Part shown: positions 6,941 through 12,963 of the stretch, in pieces
Position numbering within the stretch: the first letter of the stretch is position 1
How the letters are laid out: each line of letters starts with the position of its first letter
Origin: JAWPNA01 sp045402695
GTDB lineage: Bacteria; Acidobacteriota; Polarisedimenticolia; JACPZX01; DASXTC01
Assembly: GCA_045402695.1 (NCBI GenBank)
Contig: JAWPNA010000131.1
Span: 1 to 13,022 of the forward strand
Length of the DNA stretch: 13,022 nucleotides
Reading direction: 5' to 3'
Position numbers and translations under genes: made by a program
The notes under the pieces: model-generated
The model's database searches: none
What the model saw: only the letters and a program-made list of their open reading frames with translations
Told to the model about the DNA's origin: nothing

Positions 6941-9322
6941 CTACTCCGAGCAGAATAGCTCCTGGGGGTAGCAGGCCAGCTGGGCCGGGCAGACCCCCCC
7001 GGGGCAGCAGCGATCCGCGACACAGATCGTTCCGCCGGGACATGCCAAACCGCACACGCCACAGCTCGAGGAATTCGTCGCCAAATTGACGCAGCCGAGG
7101 GCACCGCCGCAACAGGCTAGCCCGGTGGCGCAGGCGCGGTCGCCGGGACTCACGCAAATACAGCTCGCATAGGTGTCAGACGAGCACGTCCCGGCGCGGC
7201 AGACGTCGTTGCTGTTCGTTCCCGTGCCGAAGTTGCCGCGGCATTTTCCGGTGGCAAGGTTGCAGGCAGTGCCTTCGGGGCAGCAGCGGCCTCCGACGAT
7301 AGCGCCGCCATTCCCGCTGAACGCCGAATTGCTTCCGGAGCAGATGGGGGCAAAGGCGGGGCAATCCCCGGAGAGTGCACCGGACAACGGACGGTCCCGC
7401 TCGCAAGAGGTTCCGTCCCCCGCCGTGACGCAGTCGACGGGAACGGGGACAGGAACGGCCGCGGTGCAGAGACGCCCGTCGTCGCACGGGGTGTTATCCG
7501 GCACCTGGTACAAGGAGCCCCGGTAGGGTTGGCAGGTTTGAGTGGCTTGACCGCATGCGTCGTTGACGGACGGGTCGCAGGGTGACGTGCAAAGCTCCAG
7601 GCTGAGGTCGCAGCTCCCTGGCCTGCCGCCGCAGTCACTGTCGGATAAGCATGGCTCGAATAGAAAAACACAACAGGACGGCTCTACCGAGCAGCGCAAA
7701 GGCCTGCAGGGATTGTTGTGCGAGTTGGCATTGCACGAGTCCTGCGCCGCGTCGCAGCAGCGGAAGGGATCGCCGACCGTTCCAGTCCCGCACACAGCCC
7801 CATTGGCACAAGCGCAACCGATGGCGCCGACTGGTGGCGCATCCGCGCAGATCGGAATGTTGATGCGTGTGACGTAGCCGTTGGCCTGTCCGCCCGGCCT
7901 CTCCTCGGCCACCGCCACCAACCGATTGACCGCGGTGGCTCCGCCCTCGACGTCCAGCGAGACGCCGAATACGTCGACGTCATTCGAGTTGCTCGGATTG
8001 ACCTCCATCAGCCCCTCGCGGGCCAGCGTCTCGCTGAGCTGCTGTACGCGACCGTCCGTGCGACCCACATAGCTCTTGGGGGGGATCAGACCAACGCCGG
8101 CCACCGGCGTGCCACGGTAGCAGAGACCGCCAGCCGGACACATGGTGGTGGCGATCACACCGGACGGGTGCTGAGCGGGGCCGATGAATCCGTTGGCGCC
8201 GTCGTCCCTGTAGTCGCGAATGTTGCCGCCAAAGTCGACAAGCAGGAGGTGGGTCTTGCCGCCGGCGGTGTACGGCCAAGGGACGGCCTGGACCTTGAGC
8301 GGGACCTGCAGCGGGCCCGACCACAGCGGGCGGCCCTGCACCGGGTGTACGGGGTCTACCGTGGGCGAAAACGCCTGAATGCCACCGTCGAAGTTGACGA
8401 CATAGACGCGCAACCCGTCGGGGCCGCGCCTCAGCATGGGGCGGTTCTGAATCGATCCCGCGTTGTAGGACCATCGAAGGGCACCTGTCAGCGCGTTGAT
8501 GGCCCAAAGCGACTGTTGCGCACCTGCCGGGTCTTGCAACAGGGTGCCGCAGTAGAGCGTGTTCCCCGCCGGATCGCTGCCATCGCCATACCAGATGGCG
8601 CAGCCTTCGCTGCCCCGGTCCACCTGGCGCGGCGCCGAAACAGCATTCGAGTTGTTGTTGTTGAACACCCACTTCAGGCTCAGGTCACTTGCATAGTAGG
8701 CTCTGATTTCATTGTGTGTCGTGTCGGCGCACTGGTTGTTGCTGATCACGAAGACCAGGTCGTCGTTGGCGTGGCCCGCGGCGTTCAGGTTGTCCTTGAA
8801 CGCACTGTCGGCGAACTGAGAGAGCTGCACCCCGGGCGTCGCTATGAGCTGGTCAGTTGCGCATACCGGGTCGGTGACAAAAGTGTTGGGCGAAGGGAAG
8901 AAGCCGGCCGTCATGGATCGCCGCGTGTCGACCCATAGCGAGGTGGAGCCATTCACCGCGTCGATCTTCCACAGCCGCCCGTCCTGGGTCGTGACAAAAA
9001 TGAATTCTCCTGCACCCGAAGAGAGCGTCACAGGCGACGGGAAGTTCTGGAGGGTGCTGGAGAACGTGGCCTCCCACATCTTGGTGCCGTCTGAGTTGCT
9101 GTAGGCGAAGAGCTTGGTTCCCTGCACGAAGTAATTGAAGGATCCGCCCAAGGGATTGAACGAGGTATCGTTGGCGGCCGTGGAAGCAGGTCCGGTCGTC
9201 GTCGTCGGCGCTCTCTGCACTGCCCAGGAAAAAAAACTACTGGAACAGACTTGGGCCCTGGCCACCGGCGCCGCGAGGAGCAGGGTCAGAGCGCAGATCG
9301 CGCGGGTTGCTCCCCGCCCCAT
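6941..9322 (-). CDS. Secreted PQQ-type beta-propeller protein with Cys-rich C-terminal domain
   Basis: A 793-residue protein. A signal peptide ends at about PVARA-Q. Residues ~40-480 contain repeated propeller-like blades (for example KLFAYSNSDGTKMWEATF, GRLWKIDAVNGSTSLWV, SLWAINALTGALRWSY), typical of PQQ/BamB-like repeats. From about residue 493 the rest is a Cys-rich tail with about 45 cysteines in ~300 residues, including repeated CC and CxxC groups such as SCGVCGLACPGG and CCPGGVC. It should be extracellular or on the cell surface and stabilised by disulphides. No catalytic motif was recognised. Start: the ATG at 9322 has GGAGG 6 bases before it and overlaps the previous stop (TGATG); a GTG at 9325 is the alternative. 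It is the last gene before the terminator, downstream of the radical SAM genes on the same strand. Confidence 0.85.
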   Translation of the reverse strand: MGRGATRAICALTLLLAAPVARAQVCSSSFFSWAVQRAPTTTTGPASTAANDTSFNPLGGSFNYFVQGTKLFAYSNSDGTKMWEATFSSTLQNFPSPVTLSSGAGEFIFVTTQDGRLWKIDAVNGSTSLWVDTRRSMTAGFFPSPNTFVTDPVCATDQLIATPGVQLSQFADSAFKDNLNAAGHANDDLVFVISNNQCADTTHNEIRAYYASDLSLKWVFNNNNSNAVSAPRQVDRGSEGCAIWYGDGSDPAGNTLYCGTLLQDPAGAQQSLWAINALTGALRWSYNAGSIQNRPMLRRGPDGLRVYVVNFDGGIQAFSPTVDPVHPVQGRPLWSGPLQVPLKVQAVPWPYTAGGKTHLLLVDFGGNIRDYRDDGANGFIGPAQHPSGVIATTMCPAGGLCYRGTPVAGVGLIPPKSYVGRTDGRVQQLSETLAREGLMEVNPSNSNDVDVFGVSLDVEGGATAVNRLVAVAEERPGGQANGYVTRINIPICADAPPVGAIGCACANGAVCGTGTVGDPFRCCDAAQDSCNANSHNNPCRPLRCSVEPSCCVFLFEPCLSDSDCGGRPGSCDLSLELCTSPCDPSVNDACGQATQTCQPYRGSLYQVPDNTPCDDGRLCTAAVPVPVPVDCVTAGDGTSCERDRPLSGALSGDCPAFAPICSGSNSAFSGNGGAIVGGRCCPEGTACNLATGKCRGNFGTGTNSNDVCRAGTCSSDTYASCICVSPGDRACATGLACCGGALGCVNLATNSSSCGVCGLACPGGTICVADRCCPGGVCPAQLACYPQELFCSE

Positions 9323-9828
9323 CACGGACCTCCGTAGATGACGTCGAGCGGTGTGGATAGCGAAGTCTGGGTGGACTCAATCTGGGCCTGCACCAGCCAG
9401 GAGCCGGGCTTGGGGTAGCGCTGAAAGACGGTGCCGGCGATCGGCACGGGATAGTCGAGCGCGAATCCCCCAGGGGTGTGCTTGGTTTGAAGTGCGCTCG
9501 CCGGGGCGCCGTTCAATGTCCCCCTGCGCACGTTTGGATCGGTCGTGTAGAGGAGTGTCGTCTCGTAAAACGGGGTGCCACCGGGGCTCGTGAACGTGAG
9601 CTTCAACGTCACGAGCGGTGACAGCCTACGCACCTTGACTCGCACCCACAGATCACGAAGCTCGAGGAAATCGAATTGCGTGTCGGCTAATCCGTGATCG
9701 AGGGCGGCCTCGGAACTCGCAAACACGATCCCTTCACGAAGCGGCACTGCGGCAGACGGAGCCAAGCCGGCCGATTCTCGGCACACGAGCAACGCCAGGA
9801 CCAACAGGACCGGTCTGGCAGCGTGCAT
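9322..9828 (-). CDS. Small secreted protein of unknown function
   Basis: 168 residues. An N-terminal hydrophobic stretch (PVLLVLALLV) followed by SAG/SAAV suggests a signal peptide. The mature part is rich in beta-prone, Thr/Val-containing segments (LVTLKLTFTSPGGTPFYETT, DYPVPIAGTVFQRY, GSWLVQAQIEST) and resembles a single Ig-like or jelly-roll domain; no family was recognised. Start: the ATG at 9828 has GAGAGG 5 bases upstream and begins the signal peptide; an in-frame ATG at 9861 would add 11 non-signal-like residues. Its stop overlaps the start of the large Cys-rich propeller gene, so the two are coupled and probably work together at the cell surface. Confidence 0.75.
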   Translation of the reverse strand: MHAARPVLLVLALLVCRESAGLAPSAAVPLREGIVFASSEAALDHGLADTQFDFLELRDLWVRVKVRRLSPLVTLKLTFTSPGGTPFYETTLLYTTDPNVRRGTLNGAPASALQTKHTPGGFALDYPVPIAGTVFQRYPKPGSWLVQAQIESTQTSLSTPLDVIYGGP

Positions 9829-9900
9829 GATGGCCTCTCGCCGCCGACATGCGCTCCCCATACCTCTACCCTATCACATCACCTCATCTGACCACGATAA

Positions 9901-10038
9901 TTATTCCTTGACGCACCGGCGAGAGTTGGGCGAAACTGAATGTCCGCATATGTTCAAAATCTTGCTGGGATGTCCTCTACGGGCCTCGCCGGCGGATTCA
10001 TCATTCCCTGGCGGATCTTGCGCAGACAGGTTCCGCAT
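9901..10038 (-). CDS. Candidate second RiPP precursor peptide
   Basis: A 45-residue frame beginning 23 bases after the radical SAM stop, with AGGA 8 bases before its ATG. The N-terminal half is acidic and small-residue-rich (QDPPGNDESAGEA); the C-terminal half is basic and carries two cysteines (Cys31, Cys42) in ICGHSVSPNSRRC. The first precursor has ISCAHQPGNPQC at the corresponding place: both show C-[A/G]-H, a Pro and an Asn inside, and a second Cys. PSKI before the core recalls PPRI in the first leader, but no Tyr lies three residues before that Pro. A Gly-Glu-Ala (17-19) could serve as a protease site. A chance small frame cannot be excluded; the evidence is position, ribosome binding site and core likeness. 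Confidence 0.45.
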   Translation of the reverse strand: MRNLSAQDPPGNDESAGEARRGHPSKILNICGHSVSPNSRRCVKE

Positions 10039-10061
10039 CGACTGTTTCCTGGTCCGAAGAG

Positions 10062-11126
10062 TCAATCGTCGGCCGCGGGCGCCTCGTCGTGGATCGTGTG
10101 GAAGACTTCCGCCTCCATGCATGTCCAGTCGTCCCCGAACTTCGCCGGACCGTTGTACATGCCTGTGTTGACGTAGATCGTCCCCGAGGAACGCCGGCAA
10201 TGCGCCATGTGCTCGCAGCCCCGGCACGCGGGAAAGTCTTCGAGACTCAGGTTCCGGATCCATTGCAGTGAAGAAGAATTCCACCATACGTCGTGGAAGG
10301 AATGCTGCCTCAGGTTCCCCGAAGGCATCGGCGCGCCGATGCAGGGGTAGACCTCTCCAAAGGCCGAGATGCCGCACACAGACCGCGCGCAGGAGCACTG
10401 CACCGACGTGCGCTCCTCGTCCAGAGGAGGCAGCAGATGCCGAAGCGGGCCGCGGAAGAGACGATCCAGCGTTCCCCGATCTGCCCGGTTTTCGAGCGAG
10501 GAGCTGGAGCCGTCGTGGCGTGCCCTGATCTGCGGATCGATGGCGTAGGGGATCTCCATGCGCGCCGCCATCTCGGTCATCGAGCCAATCTGATCGGCGT
10601 TCTGGCGGAGAATAAGGAACGTAAACCGGACCCGGAGGCCGGCATCGCGCGCCCTCAGCGCTCCAGCGACGGAGCGCTGGTAGGCTCCGGGCATCTTGAC
10701 GAAGGCATCGTGCGTCTCCGCCTCCGAACCGTAGAGGCTGACGTCCACGGCCGAAGCGCCCGCAGCCGCGATCCGATCGACCGTTGCCGGCCCGAGAAGC
10801 GTGCCGTTGGACTTGACGGTCACGGCCATTCCAGTCCGGGCGGCATGTCGAATGTACTGCTCGAGGCCTGGATGAAGAAGGGCCTCCCCCCCGGTGAGCG
10901 ACAGGAAGAGGCACCCTTCCGCCCGGACCTCATCGAGGATGCGATGGACCTCGGCGTCGGTGAGCTCCTCCTCGCGGCTCCGCTCCGGCAGGTAGGCGAG
11001 CTCCCGGTCGAAGTTGTAGCAGTGCACGCACCTCAGGTTGCAGCGCAGCGTGATCTCGAAGCTGACGTTGAGGGGGATGCACTTCTCGTGCGCTCGCCGG
11101 CGAAGCTGATCGAGGCGCGTGGCCAT
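10062..11126 (-). CDS. Radical SAM/SPASM peptide-modifying enzyme
   Basis: A 354-residue protein. The radical SAM cluster motif is RCNLRCVHCYN (Cys29, Cys33, Cys36), followed by LTGGEAL (79-83) for SAM binding and SNGTLL. The C-terminal SPASM region has Cys244, Cys246, Cys251, then the G-x4-C ending at Cys262, then CRGC (301, 304), Cys310 and Cys336, enough ligands for one or two auxiliary Fe-S clusters. Such enzymes install thioether, C-C or related crosslinks in ribosomal peptides (PqqE, sactisynthases, mycofactocin maturase). AGAGGAGGGAG lies 9 bases before the ATG. The gene follows a PqqD gene after 33 bases, matching the PqqD/PqqE pairing. The precursor at 12266-12445, and perhaps the one at 9901-10038, are the likely substrates. 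The reaction type is not predictable from sequence alone. Confidence 0.93.
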   Translation of the reverse strand: MATRLDQLRRRAHEKCIPLNVSFEITLRCNLRCVHCYNFDRELAYLPERSREEELTDAEVHRILDEVRAEGCLFLSLTGGEALLHPGLEQYIRHAARTGMAVTVKSNGTLLGPATVDRIAAAGASAVDVSLYGSEAETHDAFVKMPGAYQRSVAGALRARDAGLRVRFTFLILRQNADQIGSMTEMAARMEIPYAIDPQIRARHDGSSSSLENRADRGTLDRLFRGPLRHLLPPLDEERTSVQCSCARSVCGISAFGEVYPCIGAPMPSGNLRQHSFHDVWWNSSSLQWIRNLSLEDFPACRGCEHMAHCRRSSGTIYVNTGMYNGPAKFGDDWTCMEAEVFHTIHDEAPAADD

Positions 11127-11159
11127 GATGCTGATCTCCCTCCTCTGCGGGGACGGGGG

Positions 11160-11450
11160 TCAGTCCGGGCGAATGTCGATCGCCCCGATCGAGTTCATCT
11201 CCTGAATGAAACGAAGAGAATCGGCTCGTGCTACGTCGGCGGGTACTCGATACTCGGCGGTCATGATCTCGATGATCTGATCGATCGATCGCGTTCCATC
11301 GGCAAGTTCCCAGATCCTGCGCCCGACCTCGTTGAGACCGAGGAGTTCCTTCTCCTTCACGCGCAGGAGCACCGTCTCGCCGTCGATCGTCTGCCACGCG
11401 ACCATGGGGGAGCGAACGGGAATTCGATCCCCCCGATGCGAAAATGTCAT
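11160..11450 (-). CDS. PqqD-family peptide chaperone (RiPP recognition element)
   Basis: 96 residues with the PqqD winged-helix pattern: early strands (MVAWQTIDGETVLLRV), KEKELLGLNEVGRRIWELADG, then TRSIDQIIEIM and a C-terminal helix ending in GAIDI. PqqD-type domains bind the leader of a precursor peptide through a beta-strand and hand it to a radical SAM partner. The ATG overlaps the stop of the HprK-like gene (ATGA), and the radical SAM gene follows at once, so stoichiometric expression is likely. The length is that of a stand-alone PqqD rather than a fused domain. Confidence 0.9.
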   Translation of the reverse strand: MTFSHRGDRIPVRSPMVAWQTIDGETVLLRVKEKELLGLNEVGRRIWELADGTRSIDQIIEIMTAEYRVPADVARADSLRFIQEMNSIGAIDIRPD

Positions 11451-12259
11451 GCCGCTTCCTTTTCGATCCGAAGCTTCCCTCTGAGGAAGGGAATGAAGGC
11501 GTCCCCCTCAGGGCAGGAGGCCAATTTCACGGCGACACGCTCACTGATCGAGCAGAGCAGGCCGAGGACGGCTCGGTCTATCTTCTCGATCGCGACGTAG
11601 CGGACGACGTGGCTCGCCAGGGTCCGAACAGCCACAGCGCCCCGAAGGCCGGCGAACCCGGGTTGAGCTCCTCGCGCCAGGCAGACGACCGCCGCACATC
11701 GAGAACGGTACGGCCGCCCCACCCAGTACGGAGTGCTGTGGATCTCTATGCCGCTTCGCGTCGGACGGAGCACCACAAGCTCGTCACAGAAAGCTCCCAG
11801 CGCTGCCGCGGCCGTGCTCTTGCCGGAGCCCGAGGCTCCGCAGAGAGCGATGCCCGCGTCTTGATCTGTGTGAAGAGCAGCCCCGTGCATCAGGAGAGCG
11901 CCATCGAGCGGAAGAGCGCCGGACAGCGCGATCCTCAGGAGGGCATCCACCGCGCCGAGGCCGGAGGCGTCTTCAATGGATCCCAGCCTCGCCCCGATGG
12001 AGTAATGTCCGCGCACGGCTCCCTCCATGGCAATCTCATCCGGGGAGGATTCGCGCGCGTGGCATTCGACGGGCCGCTCGTACGCCCGGAGGAATCGATC
12101 CGGTCTGCACCGGATCTCGATATTGATCGGCGTGCGGCTCGAAGTGACGGCTGATGCCGAGGTCACAAACGGTCCGTACCGGTCCGCGATGGCACCGAGG
12201 ACTTCAAGGGAGGCGGCGATGCAGAGCTCCTCCCCACCGATGGACAGGCTTAGCTGCAT
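11447..12259 (-). CDS. HprK-like P-loop kinase of a RiPP cluster
   Basis: 270 residues. A Walker A motif GASGSGKST (141-149) follows GALLMHGAAL, and CDELVVLRP (158-166) stands where HPr-kinase relatives have their acidic metal-binding residues; STPYWVG after it is also family-like. The N-terminal ~100 residues are variable. HprK relatives in some lasso-peptide clusters phosphorylate a serine at the C-terminus of the precursor. Here the nearby precursor ends in Ala and has Ser only at 8, 9 and 41, so the target may be Ser41, another peptide or a partner protein. The ATG follows the precursor stop by 6 bases with no Shine-Dalgarno sequence, so its translation is probably coupled to that of the precursor. 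The family call is firm; the role in peptide modification is inferred from context. Confidence 0.85.
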   Translation of the reverse strand: MQLSLSIGGEELCIAASLEVLGAIADRYGPFVTSASAVTSSRTPINIEIRCRPDRFLRAYERPVECHARESSPDEIAMEGAVRGHYSIGARLGSIEDASGLGAVDALLRIALSGALPLDGALLMHGAALHTDQDAGIALCGASGSGKSTAAAALGAFCDELVVLRPTRSGIEIHSTPYWVGRPYRSRCAAVVCLARGAQPGFAGLRGAVAVRTLASHVVRYVAIEKIDRAVLGLLCSISERVAVKLASCPEGDAFIPFLRGKLRIEKEAA

Positions 12260-12265
12260 TTCATG

Positions 12266-12445
12266 TCATGCCAGTACGGGGCCGCCCTGCAGACACTGCG
12301 GATTGCCTGGCTGGTGGGCGCAGGAAATGCCAAATGCGACGGGCTCATACGGCTCTCGCCAGGCGATCCGCGGGGGCTCGTAGAGGCGTCTGTCCGCTTT
12401 CTTTTCGGCGGCCGGATCTGAACTCTTGCGGTCGAAGGCGTCCAT
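12266..12445 (-). CDS. RiPP precursor peptide
   Basis: A 59-residue peptide: an acidic/basic N-terminus, a leader segment LYEPPRI (21-27) that matches the YxxPx[L/I] motif read by PqqD-like recognition domains, then WREPYEPVAFG and a Cys-containing C-terminal part with Cys42 and Cys51 (ISCAHQPGNPQC, followed by LQGGPVLA). A-F-G (37-39) just before the core obeys the small-residue -3/-1 rule of signal peptidases, and the gene upstream encodes such a protease. Cleavage there would release a 20-residue core. Start: the ATG at 12445 is chosen because GGAGGG ends 4 bases before it; an ATG at 12457 would add four residues but has no site. It sits between the protease and the HprK-like kinase. No known precursor family was recognised. 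Confidence 0.75.
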   Translation of the reverse strand: MDAFDRKSSDPAAEKKADRRLYEPPRIAWREPYEPVAFGISCAHQPGNPQCLQGGPVLA

Positions 12446-12449
12446 TCTT

Positions 12450-12455
12450 CCCTCC
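12450..12455 (-). promoter_or_regulatory. Ribosome binding site deciding the precursor start
   Basis: GGAGGG begins inside the upstream ATG codon (12457-12455) and ends 4 bases before the ATG at 12445. It therefore favours the downstream start, giving a 59- rather than a 63-residue precursor. Confidence 0.5.
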
Positions 12456-12458
12456 ATT

Positions 12459-12839
12459 TCAGGCTTTCACTACACGGCGGATCCATTGCTTGACCCGACG
12501 CCAGCCTCGGGAACGGTTCGAGACACGGCGCGCGCTTACGACCCGGCCGAGGAGCGCGCCGAGCGGCACGGGAGGATCTGTTCTCGGACTCGCGTCACCT
12601 TTCGTGATGGCCATTCCATCTCGCAATTCCACGATTCTGTGGGTGACGAGGCGCTCTCCGCGGCGTGCTACGACCACGTCGCCGGGCCTCACCGGTGGCG
12701 CCCCGTTGAGTGTCCTTACGAGCAGCGAATCGCCGTTCGTGTACGCGGGCTCCATGCTCGCGCCTCGCAAAGCGACCCACTCACCCTCCGGCGCCGTGCC
12801 CGCCCTCCAAACGGCTTCGAGCCAGCTTACAGATTGCAT
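12459..12839 (-). CDS. S24/S26 family signal-peptidase-like protease (S26B-type Ser/His/Asp)
   Basis: 126 residues. The serine box RGASMEPAYTNGDSLLVR (nucleophile Ser28), RPGDVVVAR, then VTHRIV (His67) and ITKGDAS (Asp82) give the Ser-His-Asp pattern of the Sec11/SipW type rather than the Ser-Lys pair of bacterial LepB. Unusually there is no transmembrane segment: the N-terminus is short and amphipathic and the C-terminus is a strongly basic tail (RSRGWRRVKQWIRRVVKA) that might associate peripherally with the membrane. It is the first gene of the RiPP operon and ends one base before the longer possible precursor start, which suggests leader removal from the precursor. That role is inference; the catalytic pattern is read directly. 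Translation probably starts from a leaderless transcript. Confidence 0.85.
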   Translation of the reverse strand: MQSVSWLEAVWRAGTAPEGEWVALRGASMEPAYTNGDSLLVRTLNGAPPVRPGDVVVARRGERLVTHRIVELRDGMAITKGDASPRTDPPVPLGALLGRVVSARRVSNRSRGWRRVKQWIRRVVKA

Positions 12840-12847
12840 TTGCTGGT

Positions 12848-12876
12848 CTTATACACCCTTTCTCAGCGACGGTCAA
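12848..12876 (-). promoter_or_regulatory. Sigma-70-type promoter of the RiPP operon
   Basis: On the minus strand: TTGACC (-35, 12876-12871), a 17-base spacer, TATAAG (-10, 12853-12848). The predicted start point falls about 1-3 bases before the ATG at 12839, so the mRNA should be essentially leaderless; no Shine-Dalgarno sequence is present. A perfect TTGACA lies further upstream (12889-12884) but has no -10 box at the right distance. Confidence 0.7.
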
Positions 12877-12890
12877 GAATTCGTGTCAAG

Positions 12891-12942
12891 CCATCTAAAA
12901 TGTAACCGGGGGGCGATACGTCGCGCCATTTAGGATGTAACC
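12891..12942 (+). repeat. Direct repeats at the insertion-sequence end
   Basis: Two 17-base copies, CCATCTAAAATGTAACC (12891-12907) and CCATTTAGGATGTAACC (12926-12942), match at 14 of 17 positions and are 35 bases apart. A perfect 7-base inverted repeat, GTAACCC (12937-12943) and GGGTTAC (12954-12960), overlaps the second copy and flanks the ribosome binding site of the transposase. Such arrays are expected as transposase binding sites at an element end. Confidence 0.6.
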
Positions 12943-12963
12943 CACCAAGAGGGGGGTTACGTC

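Noticed and set aside
7718..8938. Plus-strand open frame of 406 residues
   Set aside because: Antisense to the beta-propeller domain; composition is dominated by Val, Arg and Ala with no domain features.
9901..10914. Minus-strand 337-residue frame overlapping the radical SAM gene
   Set aside because: Most of it is an out-of-frame shadow of the radical SAM gene. Only the last 45 codons, which lie outside that gene and have their own ribosome binding site, are kept as a candidate precursor.
10293..11600. Plus-strand open frame of 435 residues
   Set aside because: Runs antisense across the radical SAM, PqqD and HprK genes, which have unmistakable motifs; a GC-driven shadow.
10062..12839. Classification as a lasso peptide cluster
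   Set aside because: The leader motif, PqqD and HprK-like genes are lasso-like, but no asparagine-synthetase-like cyclase or B2 protease is present and a radical SAM/SPASM enzyme is.
12884..12889. Perfect TTGACA as -35 box of the RiPP promoter
   Set aside because: No -10 box lies 16-18 bases downstream of it; TTGACC at 12871-12876 has the correct 17-base spacing to TATAAG.
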